64,000 nt of DNA from positions 26,129,318-26,193,317 of the forward strand of contig OY986436.1 in assembly GCA_963920525.1 (NCBI GenBank), in the 5' to 3' direction. Shown here in pieces: positions 19,700 to 31,848 of this stretch. The first letter of the stretch is position 1. The number at the start of each line of letters is the position of its first letter. The notes below the pieces were generated by a model, which worked only from the letters and a program-made list of their open reading frames with translations, made no database searches and had not been told where the DNA came from. The stretch comes from Dichetophora obliterata. Lineage: Eukaryota > Arthropoda > Insecta > Diptera > Sciomyzidae. A program made the position numbers and the translations under genes.

Positions 19700-20797
19700 G
19701 CACTGTTGCCAGATCAGCGGATTTCCCGCCGTATTAACGGATTTTGATGTCATTTCGCGGGATAAAATATAAGAAATCCGCTAACGGAATTTTCGGCAGA
19801 TTTTTTTCTTAGTTTTTATAAAATTTAGCTTGGCCAACTGTTCACTGCACCTTTCATCATTTTCTTGGTTAAAGCCTTGTGCTGAACGAGCGTTTAGCCA
19901 GCTCAATACTGTGCACTCCTGAGTAAAAAATCTCTTACAAATCGACACGGTTAATTGAATTTTAAATGTTAAATATTTCTTGCATATATTTTTAAAAAGA
20001 AAAAAAAACATTTTAATTTTCTAGATACGGCTTAAGAGGCCAGCAAAAGTGCTGCCACGACTATAATATGCCTCGATAAATTCTTATGTTAATCGGGTCG
20101 AATGCAATCTATGAAAACAATTACATTAATGAAGAATGGAGTAATTTAGTTTTTTTTTTACTTCACTTGAATTTATATTTTTTGGATTTTTTTTACCTTA
20201 ATTATTATTATTAATAAGTATATATTAATATTTTGTTATACATGCTGCTCTTCTATTTTAAACATACCGGCGTTACGGAATGACCATATCCGTTTTGGGT
20301 CAAATTTTACATAGAGCATAGGTCGAAAGTCGACTTTTACAAAAATTCGTATATTAAACACTTCTTAACCAAATGTTAAATTTGAACCACTGTTGGAAAG
20401 GTAAAACAGAAATTTATTAAACGGACTTTAATTTAAAAAAAAATTTGAGAAATTTTGTTGGTTGGGGGTTCCGTCCCTTGCGGTGAGGCTATTGATTTTG
20501 TAGTGCATACTTTAAAAATTCAAAATGGTTTCAATTTTTTAAAATTTTTGTCAATTTTGTGTACACTATAAATAACTCTGCCAAAAATAACGCCAAACTT
20601 TTTACCTCCAAATGGAGTTTTTTATTTCCGTCAGTGAATCTCCATGCAAAGTTTACCAAAATGGAATATTTTCATTCCGTAATTTTCGCTTTTCCGGTAC
20701 GTTTAAAATGGAATTGCTGAATTATGTTAATAAAATGTTAAAAAAACTAATTAGCGAATTGTAGCGGATTCTGATCAGCAGTAGCTGGCAACACTGC
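19700..20797. mobile_element. Non-autonomous element, GCACTGTTGCCAG ends, TTAAAA flanks
   Basis: A 1,098-bp non-coding element with ends GCACTGTTGCCAG and, inverted, GCAGTGTTGCCAG. TTAAAA lies directly outside on both sides (19694-19699, 20798-20803). Both subterminal regions contain GATCAG and AGCGGAT, so the repeat extends about 25 bp imperfectly. The duplication length (6 bp, or TTAA inside it) leaves the superfamily open. Confidence 0.75.
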
Positions 20798-20828
20798 TTA
20801 AAATACAACTGTAGATGGCGAGCGCTCA

Positions 20829-21190
20829 GCAACTTTCTTCTTCCTCAATTGGATGAATTGGAACTGGAGAACATGTGGTCCCAACAGGATTGAGCCATGG
20901 CGCATACTGCATGAGCCACAACCGAAATTCTGAAGGCTTTATTTTCAGGTCGCTGCATTATCTTTCTTTTTGGCGATCTGCTCTGGCTTGCAAGATCTCG
21001 CGATTTGATTGTTCCAGTCATCTTTTTGTGGAATTTCAAGAAAGCTCAGACACTTGGCAAAATATCCATCCAACAGAATATCCGTCAAGAACGCGAGAAC
21101 CAATAGCCGGAAGTTCTGGAAAGAGAGATGGAGAATGACATAAATCGAGCAAGTACGATCATCAATTCTGGTGGCGACCCCACCATTTCA
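20829..21190 (+). pseudogene. Tc1/mariner-type transposase C-terminal relic
   Basis: The plus-strand frame reads FLLPQLDELELENMWSQQD, a stop at 20892, AMAHTA, then ATTEILKALFSGR, and with no frame change RSRDLIVPVIFLWNFKK. It continues with NIRQERENQ, a stop, and an ending NSGGDPTISYHW-like block. These match the second-Asp block (QQDGAxxHTA), the third-Asp block (RSPDLxxxDFFLWG) and the C-terminal GGH block of the same broad family as the element at 1403-2709, but from a different lineage. Two stops and block decay make it a relic. No TIRs identified. Confidence 0.7.
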
Positions 21191-21590
21191 TATCATTGGC
21201 CGATAACATTTTCTCAACTTAAAGAAAATTAATTTTAGACATCAAATAAACATACTCCAAAAGCAGAATCTTCAAAAAAAATTACAGCCAAAGAACATCA
21301 GGAGAAACTTTTGCGACAGACACCTTGTATATGATCCGCCTTTTTGAATACTTAATTTTTGACTTGAGATTTGTGTTAAGCGTTTCCATAACAAGCACAT
21401 TTATGCTCTAAATTACAAAATTATTGAACTGGTTCTTCATATTTTGACCAACTTTTGACATCAAATAGCCCATAGTGCATCGAATTCAAGAATCGGCATC
21501 GGTTTTAAAAATACAGTCAATTCGGCATCGATATCAGTGCAAAAAATTAATAATTGATCGAGCACTAGCCCTAATCTTAAAATCATAGTT

Positions 21591-22910
21591 ATACTATGTT
21601 TCCATCTTCTCTAATTCTTGAGATTTTATGAGATTCCGTAAAATCCATATTGAAATCAACAAAGATTTCTATACAACTTTAAGATTTTAAAATCTCGTGA
21701 TTTCAACAAAATCTAATACAAAATCTCATAAAATTCAATGCGGTATCCCTGAAAAGTTATTAATCCAGCACTATTCAGCTTATGTCAAATTATTCATATT
21801 GACAATTACAAAAACAATAACAATGGCCGCATTCAACGCAGACAACAGTTGGAAACTGTTGTGTGAAAATTCGCTGAATGGTCGAATTTTGGGAGCGCTA
21901 ACTAAAACTGATCAGGCAGCGGACGCCATTTAATCGAGCAAACAAATTCTATGCTACATAAACACAACTGTTTGGTTAGATGTCAGATGCTGCTACTGAC
22001 GCTGTTAAAATAATAAATACAGAAAGAACACACCAAATTTAAGTGAGAAACCTTTGCAATTGAATTAAATTTACATAAAAATTAAATATTATTAAATTGA
22101 ATCTAACTTCTGACGTGTAGAGTAGCAACACATTCAGAGAAAAACATCGTGAGGTAACGCTACCTGTATTGGTAGCATAATGGTAGCAATGGCCGCATTC
22201 AGCGCAGACAACTGTTGTGAACTGTAATGGTAGCGCTACCTTAGTTCGCGATGTTTTTCTCTGAATGTGTTGCTACTCTACACGTCAGAAGTTAGATTCA
22301 ATTTCATTTTTAAGTAAATTTAAAGCAATTGCAAAGGTTTCTCACTTAAATTTGCTGCGTTCTTTCTGCGTTCATTAATTTAACAGCGTCAGTAACAGCA
22401 TCTGACAGTTAAGCAAACAGTTGTCTTCATGTAGCATAGAATTTGTTCGCTCCATTAAAAGGCGTTCGCTACTTTATCAGTTTTAGTTAGCGCTACCAAA
22501 TATGTACCATTGCGAATTTTTACACAACAGTTGCCAACTGTTGTCTGCGCTGAATGCGGCCAATGGTACCATTACAGTTCACAACAGTTGTCTGCGCTGA
22601 ATGCGGCCAATAACAATAAAAATGAAAAATGCCTTTGTTTTGACAAAGGAAATATGATAATAAATAAGCTAGGAGCTTCAGTGAGGAACAATTGTTGGTG
22701 GTAATTTTGGAGAAAAAAATTTAAGGGCTCCAGAAATGACAAAAGAAATGCAACGCAGCAATTGCTCCTTCACGATTTGCTCATTCTTAAATTTATCAAA
22801 TGAAATCTTAATTGTCAAATGAAATCCAGCTGTCATGACATGCCAGATGGACACACTTTGAAATCACTTTTTCAAAATCTCAAGATTTCGAGCAGATGGA
22901 AACATAGTAT
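21591..22910. mobile_element. Foldback element with a ~790-bp central palindrome
   Basis: Outer ends ATACTATGTTTCCATCT and AGATGGAAACATAGTAT are inverted. Inside, about 21822-22615 forms a giant palindrome centred near 22180: GTAGAGTAGCAACACATTCA at about 22120 mirrors TGAATGTGTTGCTACTCTAC near 22262, and arm sequence stays complementary for about 350 bp. The right arm contains two successive copies of TCTGCGCTGAATGCGGCCAA, so it also has a small tandem duplication. No coding sequence. Confidence 0.85.
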
Positions 22911-24000
22911 TATTTGTTTCTATAAGATTTTCTTATTAAAACAATTTTTAAGAATATGCTTTTAATATGATTTTCATTCTTGCTATCTTTGCTGCAGCCT
23001 TTAGTCTAGGTTGTGAAGTGAATGTGTAAACTTATTCCTGCATTGGTTTAAAGTAATATACCGAGTAAAAAATAAGCGAGCGAACAGCTGTCGATAAGCG
23101 GTCGAACATGGGCCGCACGATTCTACGACGGTCGAATAAGGCATAAAAATAATACAAAAAGCCTATTGGCCGAAATTTGGGTCGAACAACGGCCAAACAA
23201 GGCCTAAATTAAGTTGTACGGCAGCTGTAAGACCATTGGATGCCATAAAATTTTTCAAAACTCTTATTCAACAGCAAACGCATGTCCAACAACAAGAGCA
23301 AGCCTCACTCCGCGATGCTGATGTTGATAATATCGCCACATTGTGTATAGCGCAAAATATTTTTTTTTGTGTTTGAAGATAGTTAAAAATAAGACTGCTC
23401 ATTTTTATTGTAGAATGATCACTGCTCGGCCGCTGTAGGTCCGTTGAACAGTCGAGATTATTTCAAAACGGCCTCTGTACAGCCAGTGTTTGGCAAACAA
23501 GTCCTGCAAACGACCCTTGTACGGCCGGGAAAAAACTTAAAACTAGACCTTGTTCGGCCGCTATTTGGCTAAAAAAGATTTTATTGTTACTCGGAATGTA
23601 TAAAAATATAACAATGGAGCATTTTCTGCGCAAAATTTGCTTTTGACGACACTGACATTTTTGAAACTGAAACCATATTTCGACCAGGGGTTGGGGGGAG
23701 AGGGCGTAAGCGACAAAGTTTTGGATTTTACAAAGACTTTCTGCATGAACTCGAAGGTGTGAAAAAAACTGAAAATATATTGTATTTGCAACAGATAAAA
23801 AAGGTCACTTCATTCTTTTTTTAAAAGATCAAAGAACCAAGGCATGTGCCTTATACAAACATTGTTTGGTCTTTGATCTGAAAGGAAAGGGATAGATTTT
23901 AAGAGGAAGAATTGATTGGAACCATATGTGAATTATCGATTAGGCGGAACAAATGTGAAAGACAATTTGAATTGCTTATAACCGAGGCTAGTGTTATGCC
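22911..24000. other. Non-coding DNA with a CGGCC-rich patch
   Basis: No gene found. 23080-23575 is a patch with repeated GGCCG, GTCGAAC and AACAAGGCC words in both orientations (for example AACGGCCAAACAAGGCC at ~23190 and CCTTGTTCGGCCGC at ~23550). This looks like an eroded inverted-repeat element whose ends I cannot fix. Confidence 0.4.
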
Positions 24001-24001
24001 T

Positions 24002-24212
24002 TAACCTCGGCAGGCATTTCCATCCCTCAGTTGTTCCTGTCCTTTAATTCCACATTTACCACAATTTAGTTGTGGATTTTTTGTTTCAATAATTCTTAAA
24101 TGTAGTGAAGAACAAAGAAAGCAAAAAGAATCATGCCCGAGCCCGGATTCGAACCGGGGACCTCTGAGTTGATGGTCTAGCGCACTTTTCACTAGACTAC
24201 AATGGCCCGACT
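24002..24212 (-). mobile_element. tRNA-derived SINE-like repeat
   Basis: On the minus strand the head (about 24206-24134) has a tRNA-like structure. GTCTAGTG lies in the A-box region. A T-arm CCCGGTTCGAATCCGGG is perfect, with B box GGTTCGAATCC. CTCGGGCA follows, as for an acceptor strand. The putative 5' acceptor (TCGGGCC) does not pair properly with it and the anticodon stem is weak, so it is not a functional tRNA. A ~130-bp unrelated body follows to about 24002 and ends in a CCGAGG...CCTCGG hairpin. A diverged relative lies at 57430-57482. Confidence 0.6.
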
Positions 24213-24689
24213 TCATTTTTACGAGATCCTAGCTTATATGACATAAAATATTATCGCCAATATGAACTTGCCAGGTCAGAAAAAATTTACAATAACGACG
24301 TTAGTTTCTTGAGAGCACCAAGTTTAAATCTTTCGTCAGCTGCAGAGTCCATAAACATACATGCTTCACACTTTGTTTTCAATCTTTTAAAGTCTTTTGT
24401 AAAAAGCCAAATAATTTCTTAGTATTATTCCTTAATAAACTGTAATATAATTATCAAAATTGCATTTTTTTTCAACTTTGCATTTAGTTTTAACTTATGA
24501 TAAATAAGACAGATAAGATAAGAATTCTTTTAAAATTTCAATTAAAAAATCTTTAAAAATTTTTAAGTTTTATAGTCAACAATAAGAAAACTTATACAAA
24601 ATTACTAAAATTGTTCCTAAAAACGGTGCTTGAAGTCTCGATCAGATTTTACTTAGATTACCTAGTGGTTTTTATACTAAATAATTGTA

Positions 24690-27160
24690 TTAAAATAGAG
24701 CCAAGTCAATAAGACTTCTTTAGCGTTTTGACACAAAAAGAAATCTTATTGATTTGTTTAGAATAGAACAAAATAAAAAAAAATAAAAATAAATAAAAAT
24801 ACAAATTAAAAATAAAAGAAATAACATTTCTTAACCTTTTTTTTTCAAAAAAAAAATTAATAAATATAATACAGCAAAATCAATAAAATAAAAATAAAAA
24901 TAAAAAAATAAAAGAAATAAGATTTCTTAATGTTTTTCTTTCAAAAAAAATTAAATATATATAATACAGCAAAATCAATAAAATAGATTTGCGGTTTACA
25001 TACAAAATAAATATATTACACACATTTTTAATTAAATATATTAAATAAATTAAAAAAAAATATATTAATACTAGAGCAAATTAAATAAGATTTATTTATG
25101 GTTTTAATACAAAAAGAAATATTTTTGATTTGTTTGAATAGAAAAAAAAACCAATAGGATTTCTTAATGGTTTTCCTAAAAAAACAAAAAACAGCAAAGC
25201 CAATAAGATCAAGGAGAGAAAAATTAAGAATTCTATACTTGAATCAAGAAATAAGTCTATAAGTTTACACACAAGCTTAAATTTCTCAATTTAAGCATTT
25301 TTGTTTTTTGCTAGAATTGAGCCAATTTAAAACACATTATATTAAGAAAGATTTTTTAATTCAAGAGAGATTTGCATACTCCAGAAAAATTTTCTGGACT
25401 CAAGTCTAATATTTGCTTGAAGTAAGGAAATGCTGCTTGATTCAAGCAAACAATTTGCTGAAAACTAGAATTACTTGTTTGATTTTAGAAATTTATTTTC
25501 TTAGAATTGAGAACAATTTACTTGTTTCAAGAAAACTATTTTCTGAAAACTAGAATAATTTGCTTGATTTGAGAACAATTTGCTTGTTTCAAGTAAACAA
25601 TTTTCTTAATTCTATAATGTTTTGCTTGATATTAGAAACTGAACTTTTTTGTTAATATCTAGAATATGCTTGATCCTAGTAAACAATTTGCTGCAAACGA
25701 GAATAATTTGCTCGTTTTCAGAACCTTGTTTTCCTTGAATTGAGAAGAATTTGCTTCATCCAAATAAACAATTTTTTCAATATTTGAATGCTTGGATTAT
25801 AATTTTGCTTTTTAAAAGAGGAATATGCTTGATCCAAGTAATTAATTGTCTAAAAATTAAGAAAGTTTTGCTTGATATATAAGATTATTTTTTATCTTGT
25901 ATCTGAAAATAGTAAATAGCGAGCTACATTGTGTTCATAAATTAAATAAAAACTTTGCTTAAATGTTGCAAAATGTTTGATTAAAATATGCTTTTCATTA
26001 ATTTTATAAATTAATATTATCAATATCTTATTTTGAAAGATAATCTGATATCTTGTGATAAATTAAACATTGAATTTCATTTATTTTATTAATATCTTTT
26101 TTTCTGATATCTTGTGATAAATCAAATATTTAATAGGTTTGGAAGCAAAAAATTTATTTTTCTGAAAATGCAAATTTCCATATCTCCAATACTGAAAATC
26201 AATTAAAATTGCAATCGAATTGAATTTGGCATTGTTCACGGACTATATACATATTTATTGAAAAGCACTTGAAAAAATTGTGGTTTTTTAAAAAATTCTT
26301 CAAATTTGCAAAATGAATTACATATCTTTAGATAAGAAATAGTAAAGTGATTTTTTCACTCATAATTTTGAGGCTAAATGATATAAGATTGAAATTACTT
26401 GTTAGTTTTACATGCTTGAATCAAACAAGTTTGAAATAATTTTATATTTTCTTGAATCAAGCAAAATAATGGCTTAATTCAAGAATATTTTTTGTAAACG
26501 ACTCTGCGTTTGCTTACATTAAGAAATTGTTTTCTTGATTCAAATGTTGTGCCAGCTTAAAGAATCAAGTATTTTATTCTTGCTTCAACCAATAATTTAT
26601 TTGAGTAATTTAAGAAATAAATGCTCATATTACAATTTTTCTACTTAATATTAGTTTTGAATGCTTGATTTGAGCAAGTGAGGCTTAATCTAAAATTTTC
26701 TCAAATAAAGCATAAAGCTTAATAAAAGAATATTATTTCTCTCCGTGATTGTTTTATGGTTTTCATTCAAAACAAATGTTTTAAAATAGAGCAAATTCAA
26801 TAAGATGTCTTTATGGTTTTAAGTAATACAAAAAGAAATCTTATTCGTTTGTTTAAAATAGAGCAAAATCAATAAGATTGCTCAATAGTTTTCATAAAAA
26901 AAGTATTAAAATAGAAAAAATTCTATAAGTTTTTTTAATGGTTTTAATACAAAAAGAAATCATATTGAGTTTATATCAAAATCAATAAAATTCGTTTAAG
27001 GTTTTTATTCAAAGGAAAGTTCTATTGATTTTGTTGTATTTTATTAAGTCATTTTAGCTTTGTGTAGTAACAAATATAGTGGTTTTGTGAAGAGATTCAA
27101 GGCGTTGTATGTTCAAAATTTGCATTTTTAAGCTTTGCATTTAGTTATTTTGATGAGAAT
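24690..27160. mobile_element. Composite AT-rich repeat, copy 2 (inverted relative to copy 1)
   Basis: Inverted copy of 7997-10885, with a longer left arm (24690-25209) made of degenerate palindromic units such as AATCAATAAGATT...AAGAAATCTTATTGATTTG. The right arm (26748-27160) ends with CAAGGCGTTG and TTATTTTGATGAGAATTC, matching the left start of copy 1. The central unit 25210-26747 lacks the nested foldback element found in copy 1. The structure, short tandem palindromes in both arms around a core, resembles foldback elements. No coding capacity. Confidence 0.7.
25210..26747. mobile_element. CACGGAGAGAAA-ended element (copy 2), uninterrupted
   Basis: A 1,538-bp unit from CAAGGAGAGAAAAA (one change from the consensus end) to TTTCTCTCCGTG. 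It is rich in TTGCTTGATTCAAGCAA-type palindromic words. It is collinear in reverse with 8397-10827 outside that copy's nested insertion. Confidence 0.7.
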
Positions 27161-29440
27161 TCCGTAAAAGATATAGCGGTAGAGTTTAGATAGAGTTTGT
27201 AAATAACAAAGGTAAGCGTTAAAGCTCTAATAATATGACTTTCAGGTCAATTAAAAAAATTTGCATTGTTTTTGATTCCATTGAAATACAGGTTTAACAA
27301 AACAATGTCAAAAGATTTTTAATAAAAAACATTTGTTTTTATGATAAAGAGATACAATTTCAAAAACATTAATTTTGCTCCCAAAAATGTGATAACAATT
27401 CGGCAAAGTAAAATGTAAGCAATAACAAATCGTCTCGAATTTAAAAAAATTTTAAACAAGAAACCGAGATAAAAGCGCAAAAAATCCCATTAATCAGCGA
27501 AAAACAAGACAAATAAAGCCAAGTAGGCATGTATCTCATAGATAAATTAGAAGTCATTTAGGAAATTTAAACGATTAGACAAGCTGTTTTTATGGACGTG
27601 GACTTTAATTGCAGCCAAAAAGAAGAGCAGTGAGTAAAATGATACACAATTAAAGTGATAACAATATAACAAAAAAAAAACCGCTGTCTCGAAATAAAAC
27701 AAGAACTAAAAGATACATAATAAGCGTAAGCTTAAATTCGCGAGAAAAAGATGTATGTAATGTTTGTTAATAAATAAGTGTAGGTCCGCTAAAACTTATT
27801 TACCTATTCCTTGCAATGTTGCGTTGCCTAGAATCAGTTGCATTGCACAGATACAAATGTATCTGCAATTGCGCAGGCTGTATCTATGTATGTGTAGCTG
27901 CAGTTTTAAAGTTTCCGGACGTAGCTACATTACTTACGAACTCGCACGCCTAGTTTCGACAGCTTTACATTTCTGAGACATTTTCGCATTTCAGTCACAG
28001 GCACGAGCCTCACTTCGAGTTTAAACGTTCGTGCGTACAGACGTGCGGGTTGTATTTTTGGAATTTGTAAATATAACGCTACTGACAAAAAGCTGCTGAA
28101 TCTAAAAGCAGCAACTAGAACGCGTATGAAAAGAACCGTGAGAGCATTAAAAAGTTATAAGTGATTTTGAAAAAAAAAAATAATAAATAAAAATTTTTAA
28201 TTTGCAAAATTAATGTTCAAGATCGAAAAAAAATTAAAAATTTCTTGTATACTTTTCGAAAATTAAAAAAAACAATTTCATTTTAGAAATAATTTAAGAT
28301 AAAAAATGTACAAACGTATAAATTAAAACAAAATATGCGGCATATTAAAATATTTAAAGAAAAACTTGTTGAAACTTTGAATTTATTTTTATTTATTTTT
28401 TTTAACAAATTCATAGGCAAAAAGAAAAACCCGATTTCTTTCAAATAACTCCATTCAAAATTACGTAAAATTGCATTCCATTCGATGATGCATTAAAAAA
28501 TGTTGCTGATCCTTACCGAATGTTAAGATATTTTTTTTTCTGTAGTTCAAACAGTTTTGCTTCATGTCAACTTATGCCATCAATCTTAAGCGGATCAATT
28601 TAAGTGTGATCGTTTCAAGGAAACCAACTTAACGCCAATTTAAGGTTGTCAATAAAATTGCAAAACAACACTTCAAATAACCGCAGAATGCTTCACAATT
28701 TTAACGATCCTCTCACATCGATGTGTTTCGAATGCAGATCTGCAAGCATAATAAAATCAACAAAGTCCAAATAAGGATCATATTACAGCCACAAACAATA
28801 CAACTTACTTTGAATGAACTCATTTTTGGAAGCTGCATCAAAATCGTGTTGTTGATGTTCGGAATTTTTTATGGCATGAATGCAGAAGTTTAAGAGACCC
28901 TTTTAACCTTTGAGTACAAAGATATCTTTGGACTTTGTTCTACAAGTTGTTGAGTGATCTTGCACTGTGTCGCTAGGCAGGATGGCTTCGGTTGAGTCAG
29001 CATTTAAGAACAGAACAAATAAGAAACCGATAAATTTTTAACACAAAAAAATTATTTTTTTTTTAATCTGTAACAAGACCACCGTTCATGCCGCAGCTGA
29101 TTGTTATTTTGTGTGCTCCTTGAGCACGTTGCCACAGTGTCAATTCTTTTTTCTTTAATTCTTCTTAATTGATCGTTGGTTTGAGCATTAGGTCAATTTA
29201 TTTTATTTGTTTTTCTTTTTTTTTTCTTTATTCTTTATTGTTTTTTTTTTTTTGTTTTATGTTCTTTTGTTCTTGCTTTCAATAAATTACCTTTGAAAAC
29301 ATTAAAAAAAAACCAAACATTGGTCGCCCGATCATCTTCGAATGCATGATGATTCATCTAACTGTCTCTAATTCATGTTGATCAACATCATCATGATCAT
29401 GATCACATTTGGCTTTCGTTATAGCTATTGTTTTTTTATT
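27161..29440. other. Non-coding DNA, possible gene-upstream region
   Basis: No open reading frame with family resemblance. 27780-28140 is distinctly less AT-rich than its surroundings and contains the candidate initiator listed separately. 29040-29300 is T-rich, and 29340-29410 carries nested ATGATCAT-type palindromes. Confidence 0.4.
27985..28137 (+). promoter_or_regulatory. Candidate transcription start and 5' non-coding exon
   Basis: TTTCAGTCAC at 27990-27999 matches the insect initiator (TCAGTY, A at 27993). It is followed by a GC-richer stretch ending at CC|GTGAGAG (28138), a plausible splice donor. It lies about 7 kb upstream of the coding exon at 35043 on the same strand. No convincing downstream promoter element or TATA is present at the right spacing. 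This is a weak, composition-supported guess. Confidence 0.2.
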
Positions 29441-29447
29441 ATTGTTA

Positions 29448-29451
29448 TTGC

Positions 29452-29487
<36 letters not shown>
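29448..29487. repeat. (TTG)n microsatellite
   Basis: About 13 uninterrupted GTT/TTG units in a T-rich context. It reads as a run of cysteines in one frame, an artefact. Confidence 0.9.
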
Positions 29488-29812
29488 AGATCAACAAAAT
29501 GTGGAAAATGTTTCACATTGTCAGTGTTGTGCTACGTAGGTGCGTTAAGCGGTAGGGAAAGAGCCGAAAACATTAGTAGTTTTCAGTCAAGCGAAAAATT
29601 GTGTAGCACGCCGACATTCTTCAGGTAGATAGTTTTATTTTTAGCTATGAGCTCAAAATTTCACGCGGAAAATTCTTTACGAGATAATAAATTACAGATA
29701 TGCGTAAGCTTTACTATAAGCTGTTATGATTGAAATGTTTATAAAATGGCTTTTATTATGCATGAAGACTAACACTAAATTGGGAATGATCTCAAATTTC
29801 ACTAAAGACACT

Positions 29813-30047
29813 TAGGGTATTCACAAGGTGTGTTATCATGTCATAATGTTGTGCATATTGTCTTAAGATTTTACACTAATTTAGGCATTTTATTGTTGCC
29901 TATAAAAAAGTACTAATATATTAACACTCTGAAAGCTATGTTTATTGAAGAGTCGTAATCAAACAGCTGCATTTATTTATCTTGTAAATTTTTGTAGTAA
30001 AATTTTAGGACAATATGGCATGATAGCACACCTTGTGAATACCCCTA
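29813..30047. mobile_element. MITE of the TAGGGGTATTCAC family
   Basis: A 235-bp palindromic element. Its start TAGGGTATTCACAAGGTGTG and end CACACCTTGTGAATACCCCTA are inverted copies, with ATCATG...CATGAT continuing inward. A TA at each edge is consistent with a TA duplication. Non-coding. Confidence 0.85.
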
Positions 30048-31053
30048 ATATGTGCACTAAATTAACACAACAAAAACAGCTATAAAACTTACAACTTAAC
30101 TTAATTTATAAAAATTTTTAACATAATCATTGCAAATTTACAATTCTCATTCGAAACTAGTCTTATTTTTAAATTGATTTACCGGTTATTTTGAAAAATT
30201 AACTTGACTAAACTGTGTTTAGTTTATCTTTTAATGTCTTTGAGTCGTTTAAAGTAATTTTTTCACAATACGGGTATTCACTGACTTGAGTAGTTGGGTA
30301 GATTGGCAAATGTCATACATTTTGTTTATGTAAAGTACCATTGTACCCATTTCCCATATACTAGGGAGTCCAGTCCCAGAAGCTTTTCTCGATCCCGGGA
30401 TCATCGGGATTTAAAATCTCAATGCCGAAATCCCGGGATGCGTTGGGGATTAAAAACTTTAATAATTAAATTATTCTAAACTTTTCTAATACATTTTTTA
30501 TAATTTATTACTTGAAACTAAAAAATGCAAACTAATTTATTTATAAAGTAACAAAAACAAAACAAAATAAAACACATTAAAGGTATTCACGATTGCGTTG
30601 TTTTCAGTGTAGTTAACAAGCCCCGCTTAACAAGCGGTTTTTATATTTTGTGTTCTGCATGATATCTCTAAAAACCTAAAGTGTGGTAATTTGAAGTAGC
30701 CCGGTGTTATGTTTAACTAACGTGGTTTTAAAGTTCCATTAACAACTGATCGGTTTCAAGTTATTTTCTAATTGCAAAAATGGAAGAAGCTCAAAATTCA
30801 AGTAACACTTTTCTATGCCATATAGTAATAGAATATATAAAATTGGATAGCTAAGGCGCATCCACTAAAATACTTTACGCTTTAAAATGCCAATGAAAAC
30901 GTCAGTTTGACTGCAATGACATAAGCGTTGCCAGATTCCGAAATATATGAAGCAGCTTTTGTAATTGCTTCGATTTCATAAGCTGTTTTTTGAATACTTT
31001 TGAAGTTTACTGGTATACGAAAACTTGTTCTTAAATTTTAAACACCGGTTGTA
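30048..31053. other. Non-coding DNA with a truncated MITE end
   Basis: No gene. GGTATTCACGATTGCG at 30582 is a left end of the TAGGGGTATTCAC family without a matching right end that I could find. ATCCCGGGAT occurs at ~30391 and ~30430 around ATCGGGAT, a small GC island of unknown origin. Confidence 0.45.
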
Positions 31054-31848
31054 GAACGTCTCCGGTTTTGGGACACCCCTCGTATTTTTTGACAGAAAGC
31101 AAATATCGTGGATTTGAGCATTGAGGATACTACAAGTTTGACAGTACTCAGTTATTTGTTTGTGCTATCGGTGTGCTATCACCGAAGTGAACAAAAAATC
31201 GAAAAAAATCAACACAATAGTAACTTTTGAATTTTTTGAGAGTGCGATACATTAAAGTGAATTACTATAAAAATCATTTTTATGCATAATTTATGCAGTA
31301 TTTTCATTATATTTTGTGATGAAACATACAATTTTGCCAGTTACTTTCAAAATGGCTACCATTCCCAGTTGTGGGACACCCCATATAACTGGTTGTTTGA
31401 CACCTTTTTTTTGCATTTAAAGTATGCGTTTGCCTTACAAACAGTCAAATATCGTCATTTTTGTCAGCATATCATATTTAAGTTATATTTTCTTGCATTT
31501 GACGTGTTTTCACACATAGTACTTTTGATTCGGACGATGAATAACATGAAGGAAGTGCTATTTGCTGTTGTAATTTGTGCCATTGAAGGCATCTTAAATA
31601 AATAAATTGTGTTGTTTTTCGTATTTTTTGTGGTATTTCTTCATACTTTCCCATTTGTAGTGGTTTCTTTTTTAAAGTGTCCCACAACCAGTTACAATTT
31701 GTTTTTTTGGCAAAAAATGAACTCTTTTTAAAATTGGTCGTAAAGTTGACTGGTTGACTAAATCAATATAGTTACTTCAGCGAAAATTGAGCTTATTTGA
31801 TAAGCTTTTCATAGCTATACATATGTATGTCCACATATTATACACTTA

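Noticed and set aside
24130..24212. Functional tRNA gene on the minus strand
   Set aside because: The T-arm is perfect but the acceptor strands do not pair and the anticodon stem is weak. A SINE head is more likely.
31282..31605. 107-codon plus-strand frame
   Set aside because: It lies inside a TIR element, is hydrophobic and low-information, and shares no blocks with transposases or host families I know.
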